NCBI GenBank assembly: GCA_015075445.1
Contig: JABTUJ010000015.1
Span: 1 to 64,000 of the forward strand
DNA from: Verrucomicrobiales bacterium
Lineage (GTDB): Bacteria > Verrucomicrobiota > Verrucomicrobiia > Limisphaerales > J093
Direction: 5' to 3'
Length of the DNA stretch: 64,000 bases
In this document: positions 16,932 through 25,632 of the stretch, in pieces
Layout: every line of letters begins with the position of its first letter
Position numbering within the stretch: position 1 is the first letter of the stretch
Made by a program: the position numbers and the translations under genes
The notes under the pieces: generated by a model
Told to the model about the DNA's origin: nothing
The model's database searches: none
The model's input: the letters and a program-made list of their open reading frames with translations, nothing else

Positions 16932-18628
16932 CGCCGCTTCCAGCTCCCCAACTCGCGCGCGAACAGGCCCACGCGGCCCAGGGACTGCCTGCGGTTCAAC
17001 TCACCCCGCACGCCCTCGCCAACCTCGTCTGCCTCGCTACCGGCGTTTTCGCTCCCCTCGAACGGTTCATGACCGCCGCCGATTACGCGCGGGTCCTCGC
17101 CGAAATGCGGTGTGCCGACGGAACCCTGTTTCCCCTCCCTCTGACGCTTGACCTCGACGAGCGCGCCCTCCCCAAACGAGGCGACCGCCTCGCCCTGCGG
17201 GACGAAGGCAACGAACCCGTCGCCATCCTGACGCTCGAGGAGATCTTCACACGCGATCCCGTCGAGGAGACGAAGGCAATCCTTGGCACGTGCGACCCAC
17301 GACATCCGTTTGTTGCGGAGCGGTCCCACGCCGGCACCGTCTGTGTCTCGGGTGCCATCGACCTTTTGACCCTGCCTCGGTCACCGGACGGCTCGGAACC
17401 CTGGCTCACGCCGTCCGCCGCCCGCCAGCGCTGGGCCGCCCTCGGCGCTTCGCGGGTCGTGGCTTTCTCCGCTCGAGAACCGCTGCATCGCGGGCACGAA
17501 GCGTTGCTCCGGCAAACCGCCGGTCGACTCGACGCCGGCCTCCTGCTCGATCCCGGGACGGGGTGGCCCAGGGCTGGTGATCTGACCCAGTTCACCCAAC
17601 TCCGCCTCTGCCGTACCCTCGCCACCCACTGCCTGAATCCGGAGCGCACCTGGCTCACCACGGTCCCGTTGGCGCCGCGCTGGGCCGGTCCACGCGAGGC
17701 ACTCTGGCAAGCACTCGCCTACCGCAACCATGGCGCCACCCATTTCCTTGTCGCCGACCATCACGCCGACCCCGGCCGGGACCGCCGCGGCCGACCTTTC
17801 CACGCGGCACAGGCTGCCCGCGAATTGCTCGATCAGTTCGCTCCGGAAACCGGCGTCACCGCCGTGGCCGCCCCGGACTTCGCCTACTTTCCCGACGAAG
17901 ACCGGTATGTCGAGCGCGAGTCGACACCGCCCGCCACCACCGCCTGCCCGCTGTCCAGCCGTGCGCTCCTCGACGAGTATCTCAATCGCGATCGCCCCCT
18001 GCCCGCCTGGTTCGTTCGGCCCGAAGCCGCCGCCCTGCTCGAGACGATCCATCCGCCTCGATCACGCCAGGGCTTCTGCGTGTGGTTCACCGGCCTGAGT
18101 GGCGCCGGCAAGTCCGTCACAGCGCGGTGCCTCGCCTCCCTCCTCCTGGCCCATGGCCGGGCGGTGACGTTGTTGGATGGTGACGCCGTCCGGGCCCAAC
18201 TCTCGGCCGGACTCGGTTTCAGTCGGGCCGACCGGGACGCCAACATCCGGCGCATCGGTTTCGTCGCGGCGGAGATCGTGCGGCATCAGGGCGTGGTGAT
18301 CTGCGCGGCCGTCAGCCCTTACCGGGCCACGCGGGCGGAGGTCCGGTCGCGCATTGGCCTCGACCGTTTCCTCGAGGTGTTCGTTGACACGCCGCTTGCC
18401 GTCTGCGAAGCGCGCGACACCAAAGGGCTCTATGCCCGCGCCCGGCGCGGCGAACTGACCGGTTTCACGGGCGTGAACGATCCCTACGAACCGCCGGCAA
18501 CGCCCGAATTGCGGTTGGACACCGTCGCCCGTTCCGTCGAGGACAACGCCCGCGCCATCCTCACGCTGCTCGAGTCCCACGGCTTCCTAGCGCATCGCAG
18601 CCACACCGGGAGCGTTCAGCCTGGATAG
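16895..18628 (+). CDS. bifunctional sulfate adenylyltransferase/adenylylsulfate kinase
   Basis: A 577-residue fusion that makes APS from ATP and sulfate, then PAPS. The N-terminal ATP sulfurylase (about residues 1-375) has the PUA-like start, then VVAFSAREPLHRGHEALL, which contains the HxxH nucleotide-binding motif, and VADHHADPG. The C-terminal APS kinase (about 385-570) has the P-loop FTGLSGAGKSV, LDGDAVR, the GFSRADRDANIRRIGFV lid region and FVDTPLAVCEARDTKGLY. The ATG at 16895 is the family-consistent start and lies inside the end of the phosphodiesterase-TPR gene. With the sulfotransferase 3 kb away this points to sulfation of a glycan, not sulfate respiration. Stop codon is TAG. Confidence 0.95.
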   Translation: MSLRTPLGEPVVTPLPAPQLAREQAHAAQGLPAVQLTPHALANLVCLATGVFAPLERFMTAADYARVLAEMRCADGTLFPLPLTLDLDERALPKRGDRLALRDEGNEPVAILTLEEIFTRDPVEETKAILGTCDPRHPFVAERSHAGTVCVSGAIDLLTLPRSPDGSEPWLTPSAARQRWAALGASRVVAFSAREPLHRGHEALLRQTAGRLDAGLLLDPGTGWPRAGDLTQFTQLRLCRTLATHCLNPERTWLTTVPLAPRWAGPREALWQALAYRNHGATHFLVADHHADPGRDRRGRPFHAAQAARELLDQFAPETGVTAVAAPDFAYFPDEDRYVERESTPPATTACPLSSRALLDEYLNRDRPLPAWFVRPEAAALLETIHPPRSRQGFCVWFTGLSGAGKSVTARCLASLLLAHGRAVTLLDGDAVRAQLSAGLGFSRADRDANIRRIGFVAAEIVRHQGVVICAAVSPYRATRAEVRSRIGLDRFLEVFVDTPLAVCEARDTKGLYARARRGELTGFTGVNDPYEPPATPELRLDTVARSVEDNARAILTLLESHGFLAHRSHTGSVQPG

Positions 18629-18656
18629 TCCCCAGCAGCATGAAACCGCGACCGAC

Positions 18657-18724
18657 TGTAGGCGCCGACGTGAGGAGGCGTTCTGGGCCAAGGGCATACC
18701 CTTCGCCTCTCGTCGGCGCCTACA
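18657..18724. repeat. dispersed palindromic element, copy 1
   Basis: A 68-bp near-palindrome whose arms are TGTAGGCGCCGACGTGAGG and its reverse complement (right arm slightly shortened), with a conserved interior around GGGCATACCCTTCG. It lies in the 300-bp non-coding gap between the ATP sulfurylase/APS kinase and the GH38 gene. Two closely similar copies lie at 37.8 and 54.2 kb, also between genes. Confidence 0.9.
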
Positions 18725-18928
18725 GCGGGTATGAGATTGCCAGGCTAACCCGTCGCGCCCCACTCCTCAGGGACCGCGCCCGCCCCGGGCGCTGTCTCTC
18801 GCGCCCTCGCGAGAGACCCCCGGCCCCTTCCTCCCCTGCCTTCTCCCACCGCCAGCACCGCTAATCGGCATCGTCTTCCCCGCCAGTGTCGCTTGCCACC
18901 TGCCGGGCCGCTCGCTAGCGTTCCGCCC

Positions 18929-21900
18929 ATGTTCCGCCCGATCCGTCTCACCCTTGCGCTGGCCCTCCTCGCGGGCCCGGCCCTCACGGCCTCGACTCTC
19001 CTCTGGGAAATCGGCCGCCCGGACAACGCCAACGCCGACCTCGCCCTCGCCCCGAGCGGCTATGCGCAGTTCCGTCACGACGGCTTCTTCGTCGTCGGCC
19101 AATCCGATCCCCAGTCAGCCTGGCCCTATGTCCATCCCGGACCGGCGGATGCCTGGGCCGGCAACCAGTCGCACACCTTCACGGTCCTCTTCCAACTGGA
19201 CAACGCCAACCCGAGCGAAGCCGCCCGACTCCGCCTCGACCTTCTGGACACCCACGCCGGCCTCGCTCCGACGCTGCGCGTCACCCTCAACGGCCGCACC
19301 TTCGAGCGGACCCTGCCCCCCGGCGGCGGCGATGCCTCGATCAATGGCGATGTCGCCCGCGGACGCGAGTGCCTCTGGGAACTGGACCTTCCCCCCGGGT
19401 CGCTGCGCCTCGGTGGAAACAGCCTCGAACTCACCACCCTGAGCGGCAGTTGGCTGCTGTACGACAGCCTCCAACTGTTCGCCTCCCCCGACACGCGGCT
19501 CGCCCCCGTGCCTCCCGGCACCCGCCTTAGCCAGATCACCGTGGCCCCCTATTGGCTGCACGCCTCTGACGGCCCTGTGCAACCCGTCGAGTTGCGCCTG
19601 CAACACGTCGGCGCCCCCACCGAGGCCCGGGTCCGCATCGGCGATCGCCCTCCCCTGCCCGTCCGTCTGCAGAGCGGCTGGCAAAGCATCGAAGTGACCG
19701 CCCCTGCTGCCGAGCACACCACGCGGGTGCCCCTCGAAGTCACCGCGGCGGGCGATACCCTGCTTGTCACCAACCTCACCCTCTCCCCGCCCAAGCTTCG
19801 CGAGATCTGGCTCCTGCCTCATTCGCACGTGGACATCGGCTACACCCATCGGCAGGACGAGGTTATCGGCATCCAGATCACCAACCTCCTCCAGGGCATC
19901 GAACTCGCCCAGGCCAGCGCCACCAACCCGCCCGGCCTGCGCTTCAAATGGAATCCCGAAGCGATTTGGGTCCTCGACCACTTCCTGCAGCGCGCCACCC
20001 CGCCCCAGCGCGAAGCCTTCCTCGCCGCAGTGCGCCGCGGCGACGTCGGCGTGGACGGCCTTTACGCCAACATGCTCACCGGCCTGTGCCGCCCGGAGGA
20101 ACTCGCACAGTCCCTCCGCTTTGCCCCCGCCCTCACCGAACTCACCGGTGTGCCCGTCACTTCCGCGGCCATCTGCGACGTCCCGGGCTGGACCTGGGGT
20201 CTGGTCACCATGATGGGTCAAGCCGGCGTCAAGTACTTTGCCATCGGCCCGAACCACTCCGCCCGCATCGGCACCATCCATCGCTGGGACAACCAGCCTT
20301 TTTACTGGCGTTCCCCTTCCGGCCGCGAACGTCTCCTCTGCTGCGTCGTCGACAACTACCACTTCCTCGGCAACCTCGAGCATCACGTCCGGGGTCACAC
20401 TGCCAAGCTCACCCGCACCGGCTACCCCTACGACCTCGCCCCCCTCTTCTGGGTCGGCACCTGGCCCGATGGCGGCGTCGACAACGCCCCGCCCGACGCC
20501 CAGACCGTGGACAAGGTCGTCGCCTGGAACCGCAAGTACGCCGCCCCGCGCGTGATCATCGGGCTCGCCGGCGAGTTCTTCCGCGAACTGGAACGTCGCC
20601 ACGGCCCGCAACTTCCGGAGTTCGCCGGTGACCTCACGCCGTACTGGGAAGACGGCGCCGGTTCGACCGCCCGTGAGACCGCCCTCAACCGGCGCTCCGC
20701 CGACCGGCTTTCCCAGGCTGAATCCCTCTTCGCCGGGCTGGCCCCGGCCGACCGTCCCGCCGCCGACTTCGAGACCGCCTGGAAGAACGTCCTCCTCTAC
20801 AGCGAACACACCTGGGGCGCCCATAACAGCATCTCCGAACCGGACGTCCCCTTCGTGGTGGACCAATGGCGCGTGAAGCAGGCGTTCGCCCTGGACGCCG
20901 ACCGCCAGTCCCAGGCGCTGCTCGACGCCGCCCTGGCCCCCGCCCGCTCCGCCGAGTTGTCGTCCACCGTCCTCGACGTCTTCAACACCACCCAGTGGGA
21001 ACGCACGGATCTCGTCACCCTGACCCCGGGCCAGTCCGGCAGGGCGGCCTCGGTGACCGATGACCGCGGCCAACTCGTCCCATCCCAACGCCTGGCCTCC
21101 GGACAACTCGCGTTCCTCGCGGAGAACGTCCCACCCTTCGGCGCGAAACGCTTCCGCCTTTCCTCCCGCCCCGCGCTGTCCCACGGTCAGGCCCGCATCG
21201 AAGGTCTCACCCTCCACACCGCCTCACTCAGCGTGGCGGTGGACCCCGTCACGGGTGCCCTGCGCAGTCTTCGCCGCCACGGGCTGGAGGCTGAGTTCGT
21301 GGATCCGCAGGCACCCGTTGGCCTCAACGATTACCGCTACGTGCTCGGCACCAACGCCGCCGGCGCCCTCACCAACGGCCCCGTCACGGTCCGCGTCGTG
21401 GACCCCGGCCCGCTGGTCGCGACGGTCCGCGTGGAATCGTCCGCCCCGGGCTGCCGCCGCCTCGTCCGCGAAATCCAGCTCGTCGACGGCCTCGACTACG
21501 TTTCCCTCGTCAACCACGTGGACCGCGAAGTCGTCCGCGAGAAGGACAGCGTCCACTTCGGCTTCGGCTTCCATGTCCCCGGCGGCATGGTCCGCATGGA
21601 AACCCCTTGGGCCGTGGTGCGCCCGAACATCGACCAACTGCCCGGCGCCTGTCGCAACTGGTTCACCGTCCAGCGCTGGGTGGACGTCTCCAACTCCGAC
21701 CGCGGCATCACCTGGGCCCCGTTGGACGCCCCGCTCCTCCAGGTCGGTGCCATCACCGCCAACCTGCTCGGACCCGTCGGTTGGGACGAATGGCTCCCCG
21801 AGGCCCTCGACTCCACCACGCTCTACTCCTGGGCCCAGAACAACCACTGGTTCACCAACTACAAGGCGGACCAACCCGGCCTCACCACCTTCCGCTATCT

Positions 21901-24900
21901 GCTCCGTCCGCACGCCGGCGGCTACCACGCCGCCGACGCCGCGCGCTTCGGCCACGAGACCTCCCGGCCGTTGCTCGCCGTCCCCGTTGATCCCGACCGC
22001 CCCACCGCCACGCCCTTCCTCCGCCTGTCTTCACCCGATGTCCTCGTCGAATCCGTCAAGGTGAGTGAGGACGGCCAGGCGGTCATCCTCCGCCTCTTCG
22101 GCGTCACCGGCCAAAGCCGACGGGTGCAGGTGGATTGGACCGCCTTCCAGCCGTCGGCCCTCTGGTTGACCGACCTGAGCGAGAACCCCCGGCAGCGGAC
22201 CGAACCCGTCGTCGAAGTCCCCGGTTACGGCGTCACCATGCTCCGACTCGACCGCCCCCGCGCGACGGCCGCCACGGCCGATCCCCAGCCCGCCTATCTC
22301 CGCCTCGTCCCCGTCCCGGCTCCGCAGATCGTCGCTGCGGCCGAGGAATACCCCGGCGGCAACCACAAGGCGGCGCATCTCCTCGATGGCAATCCGCGCA
22401 CCGAGTACTCGTCCGCCGGTCGCGGCACCGACACGTTCGTCGAGTTCGACTTCGGCACCCCCGTCGCTCTCGCCGGCTTCCGTCACCTCGACCGCAATGA
22501 CCCGGCCACCGTCGCCGCCTCAACCCTGGTGCTCTTCGCACCGGACGGACGCGAGGCCGGCCGCGTCAACATCGAGCACGTCAACCAGAAGGCCGGCGTC
22601 ACCTTCCACACCCTCCCCGAACCGGTCACCGTACGCCGGGTGCGCTGGCAGATCACCAAGCTCGGCCCCCAGCACTACGGCACTGTGGGCGGCGCCGAAT
22701 TGTCCTTCTACGCCGCCGGCCCGACCGAATCCCTCCCCAACGTCGCGCTCGAAGCCCGCCCGCTGCCCCTGGCCGAACGTACGTCGGAAGGCCTCCGACA
22801 ACCCCTCCGTCTCGAAGTCGATTACGCCTATGCCACGCCCATCGACGCCGTCATCCAGGTCGGCGACCTCCCCCCTCGCCCCCTCCATCTGACTGCGGGC
22901 CGCCAGAGCCTCGACATCGCCATCCCCGTCGCGGAAACCGCCCGCGCCTGGCCCCTCTCCATCACCACACCCGCTGGACAGCGACTCGGCACCAAGACCC
23001 TCGAAGTCCCCCCGTTCCGCCCGCTCACCATCTACGTCCTCCCCCATTCGCACACGGATATCGGCTACACCGAGCTGCAAACCGCCATCGAAGAGAAGCA
23101 GGTCAATAACCTCCTCGCCGGCATGGAAGCCGCCCGCCGCACCGCTTCCTATCCCGAGGGCGCCCGCTTCGTCTGGAACGTCGAGGTCCTCTGGGCCGCC
23201 GATCTCTTCCTCCGCCGCTTCGACACCGCCCAGCGCGAAGCCTTCCTCGCCGCCGTCCAGCGCGGCGAAGTGGCCCTGTGCGGCCTTTACCTGAACGAGT
23301 TGACCGGCCTCTGCCGCCCCGAGGAGCTCGTCCGCCTCCTCCGCTTCGCCACCCAACTGCGCGCCGAAACCGGTGCCCCCCTCCAGTCCGCCATGATCAG
23401 CGATGTTCCCGGCTACACCTGGGGCACCGTCACCGCCCTCGCCCACGCCGGCATCAAGTATTTCTCCGTCGCCCCAAACTACTTCGACCGCATCGGCGAC
23501 ATCCTCGTGCAGTGGGAGAACCGACCCTTCTGGTGGATCGGACCCGACGGCCATTCCCGCGTCCTGGTCTGGATCCCCTTCTGGGGCTACGCGCTCTCCC
23601 ATCGCTACGGTCACCTCTCCCGCCAGCTCGTCGAAGACTTCGCCGCCGGCCTCCAACAGCGCACCTATCCCTACGACATCGCCTACATCCGCTGGGCTGG
23701 CCACGGCGACAACGGCGTCCCCGACCCCGCCATCTGCGACTTCATCCGCGACTGGAACCAGGCCTTCGCGTCGCCCCGCTTCGTCATCAGCTCGACCGAC
23801 GACGCCTTCCGCGCCTTCGAAGAGCGTTACGGCCACCGCCTGCCCGAGGTCCGCGGCGACTGGACCCCCTACTGGGAGGACGGTGCCGGTTCGTCCGCCC
23901 TCGAGACCGCCCTCAATCGCGCCAGCTCCGACCGCCTCACCCAGGCCGAATCGCTCTGGGCCATCCGCCAGCCCCACTCCTACCCGGTGCCCAACTTCGC
24001 CGAGGCCTGGCGCCATGTCCTCCTCTACTCTGAACACACCTGGGGTGCCTGGTGCAGTGTCAGCGAACCCGCCCGCCAGGAAACCCTTGATCAATGGGCG
24101 CTCAAACGCGCCTACGCCGCGGCCGCCGACACCCAGTCCCGTGAACTGCTCAGCCAGGCCGCTGCCCTCGGCACCGCCGGCGAAGCCCCGGAGACCGCCG
24201 TCGACCTCTTCAACACCACTTCCTGGCCGCGAACCGAACTCGTGGTCATCCCCCGCGACTTCTGCGAAGGCCGCGACCGCGTCACCGACGACCTGGGAAA
24301 CCCCGTTCCTTCCCAACGACTCGTGAACGGCGACCTCGTCGTGCTCGCCCGCGACGTCCCGCCCCTGGCCGCCCGGCGCTACACGTTCACACCCGGCTCT
24401 CCTCACGCGCCGGAGCACCGCGTCAACGCCGACGGCACCCGACTCGACAACGCCCTGCTCCGGGTCCGCCTCGATGATTCCACCGGGGCCATCATCGAAC
24501 TCTTCCGCCCCGATCTCGGCGTCAACCTCGTCGACACCGCCTCCGGCCACGCCCTCAACGACTACCTCTATTTCACCGGAGACCAACCCGCCGACGCGCA
24601 GCGCAACGGCCTCGTCATCATCCGGATCAAGGAACGGGGCCCGTTGGTTGCCTCCCTGCTTGTCAGCTCGGACGCCCCCGGCTGCCACCGGCTCGTGCGC
24701 GAGATCCGCCTCACCGCTGGCCTCGACTCCCTCGAGCTCATCAACCTCGTCGACAAACAGCGCCTGGTCGCCTCCAGCTACCACGCCCGCGAAGGCAAGG
24801 AGAGCCTCAACTTCGCCTTCCCCTTCCATGTCCCCGACGGCCAGGTCCGTCTCGAAGTCCCCTTCGGCGTGTTCCGACCGGATGCCGACCAGATCCCCAG

Positions 24901-25540
24901 CGCCTGCAAGAACTGGTTCACCGTGGGGCGTTGGGCCGATGTGGCCAACGCCGATTTCGGTGTCACCTGGGTCACCCTCGACGCCCCGCTGGTCCAAGTC
25001 GGCGGCCTCACGGCCAACCTCCTCAACTCCCAGACCAATCCCGAAGCCTGGCGCAAGCACGTTGGTCCCACGCAGAAGCTCTATTCCTGGGCCATGAACA
25101 ACCACTGGGGCACCAACTACCGTGCCTACCAGGAAGGACCGGTGGTCTTCCGCTACGTCCTCCGCCCCCATCGCGGCTACGATCCCGCCGCCGCCTCGCG
25201 TCTCGCCGTCGCCCAAAGCCAGCCGCTGGTTCCCGTCCGCGCCCGCGGCCCGCGCCCCGCCTCGACACCCCGTTTGGCAGTCGATTCACCCGCGGTGCTG
25301 GTGACCGGCTTCAAGCCCAGCGACGACGGCCGTGCCTTGATCGTCCGCCTGTGGGCCTCCAGCGACCACGACGTCCAGACCTGCCTGGCGTGGTCGGATC
25401 GCCATCCTGTCCGCGTGTCCCTCAGCGACAGGCGGGCAGCCAGCACCCGCTCACGGGCCCCGTCACCGTCCCGGCCTGGGGCCTCCTCACCCTCCGCGCC
25501 GACCTCCCCTGACCCATTGGGGTCGCATCTTAACATTTAA
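18929..25540 (+). CDS. giant secreted protein with two GH38 alpha-mannosidase units and an internal CBM32-like domain
   Basis: As read, 2203 residues from the ATG at 18929 with a signal peptide (MFRPIRLTLALALLAGPALTA). An N-terminal beta-sandwich (LLWEIGRPDNANAD onward) resembles carbohydrate-binding modules of pectin-type lyases. The first GH38 unit begins near residue 291 with IWLLPHSHVDIGYTHRQDE and contains AICDVPGWTWGLVTMM. A discoidin/CBM32-like domain lies about 1135-1263. The second GH38 unit starts near 1367 with IYVLPHSHTDIGYTELQ and MISDVPGYTWGTV. Both units keep the zinc-site HxD. The last part is frameshifted near 25430: another frame continues GPVTVPAWGLLTLRADLP and stops at 25510-25512, matching the end of the first unit. 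It probably trims mannose from exported or external glycans. Confidence 0.9.
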   Translation: MFRPIRLTLALALLAGPALTASTLLWEIGRPDNANADLALAPSGYAQFRHDGFFVVGQSDPQSAWPYVHPGPADAWAGNQSHTFTVLFQLDNANPSEAARLRLDLLDTHAGLAPTLRVTLNGRTFERTLPPGGGDASINGDVARGRECLWELDLPPGSLRLGGNSLELTTLSGSWLLYDSLQLFASPDTRLAPVPPGTRLSQITVAPYWLHASDGPVQPVELRLQHVGAPTEARVRIGDRPPLPVRLQSGWQSIEVTAPAAEHTTRVPLEVTAAGDTLLVTNLTLSPPKLREIWLLPHSHVDIGYTHRQDEVIGIQITNLLQGIELAQASATNPPGLRFKWNPEAIWVLDHFLQRATPPQREAFLAAVRRGDVGVDGLYANMLTGLCRPEELAQSLRFAPALTELTGVPVTSAAICDVPGWTWGLVTMMGQAGVKYFAIGPNHSARIGTIHRWDNQPFYWRSPSGRERLLCCVVDNYHFLGNLEHHVRGHTAKLTRTGYPYDLAPLFWVGTWPDGGVDNAPPDAQTVDKVVAWNRKYAAPRVIIGLAGEFFRELERRHGPQLPEFAGDLTPYWEDGAGSTARETALNRRSADRLSQAESLFAGLAPADRPAADFETAWKNVLLYSEHTWGAHNSISEPDVPFVVDQWRVKQAFALDADRQSQALLDAALAPARSAELSSTVLDVFNTTQWERTDLVTLTPGQSGRAASVTDDRGQLVPSQRLASGQLAFLAENVPPFGAKRFRLSSRPALSHGQARIEGLTLHTASLSVAVDPVTGALRSLRRHGLEAEFVDPQAPVGLNDYRYVLGTNAAGALTNGPVTVRVVDPGPLVATVRVESSAPGCRRLVREIQLVDGLDYVSLVNHVDREVVREKDSVHFGFGFHVPGGMVRMETPWAVVRPNIDQLPGACRNWFTVQRWVDVSNSDRGITWAPLDAPLLQVGAITANLLGPVGWDEWLPEALDSTTLYSWAQNNHWFTNYKADQPGLTTFRYLLRPHAGGYHAADAARFGHETSRPLLAVPVDPDRPTATPFLRLSSPDVLVESVKVSEDGQAVILRLFGVTGQSRRVQVDWTAFQPSALWLTDLSENPRQRTEPVVEVPGYGVTMLRLDRPRATAATADPQPAYLRLVPVPAPQIVAAAEEYPGGNHKAAHLLDGNPRTEYSSAGRGTDTFVEFDFGTPVALAGFRHLDRNDPATVAASTLVLFAPDGREAGRVNIEHVNQKAGVTFHTLPEPVTVRRVRWQITKLGPQHYGTVGGAELSFYAAGPTESLPNVALEARPLPLAERTSEGLRQPLRLEVDYAYATPIDAVIQVGDLPPRPLHLTAGRQSLDIAIPVAETARAWPLSITTPAGQRLGTKTLEVPPFRPLTIYVLPHSHTDIGYTELQTAIEEKQVNNLLAGMEAARRTASYPEGARFVWNVEVLWAADLFLRRFDTAQREAFLAAVQRGEVALCGLYLNELTGLCRPEELVRLLRFATQLRAETGAPLQSAMISDVPGYTWGTVTALAHAGIKYFSVAPNYFDRIGDILVQWENRPFWWIGPDGHSRVLVWIPFWGYALSHRYGHLSRQLVEDFAAGLQQRTYPYDIAYIRWAGHGDNGVPDPAICDFIRDWNQAFASPRFVISSTDDAFRAFEERYGHRLPEVRGDWTPYWEDGAGSSALETALNRASSDRLTQAESLWAIRQPHSYPVPNFAEAWRHVLLYSEHTWGAWCSVSEPARQETLDQWALKRAYAAAADTQSRELLSQAAALGTAGEAPETAVDLFNTTSWPRTELVVIPRDFCEGRDRVTDDLGNPVPSQRLVNGDLVVLARDVPPLAARRYTFTPGSPHAPEHRVNADGTRLDNALLRVRLDDSTGAIIELFRPDLGVNLVDTASGHALNDYLYFTGDQPADAQRNGLVIIRIKERGPLVASLLVSSDAPGCHRLVREIRLTAGLDSLELINLVDKQRLVASSYHAREGKESLNFAFPFHVPDGQVRLEVPFGVFRPDADQIPSACKNWFTVGRWADVANADFGVTWVTLDAPLVQVGGLTANLLNSQTNPEAWRKHVGPTQKLYSWAMNNHWGTNYRAYQEGPVVFRYVLRPHRGYDPAAASRLAVAQSQPLVPVRARGPRPASTPRLAVDSPAVLVTGFKPSDDGRALIVRLWASSDHDVQTCLAWSDRHPVRVSLSDRRAASTRSRAPSPSRPGASSPSAPTSPDPLGSHLNI

Positions 25541-25632
25541 CATTCGGTCCCAAACCCTTCGTCCGAGCGTGGTAACGGCGAACCGTCCCACCTCGCTCGG
25601 CGGCCCAATGTTAAATGTTAAGATGCGACCCC
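25519..25632. repeat. perfect 26-bp inverted repeat with 62-nt loop
   Basis: The left arm at 25519-25544 and the right arm at 25607-25632 are exact reverse complements, containing GGGTCGCATCTTAACATTT. The element lies between the convergent GH38 and nitric oxide reductase genes, where it could act as a bidirectional terminator. It also supplies stop codons: the reductase stops (TAA) within the right arm, and the frameshifted GH38 tail ends in the left arm. Confidence 0.9.
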
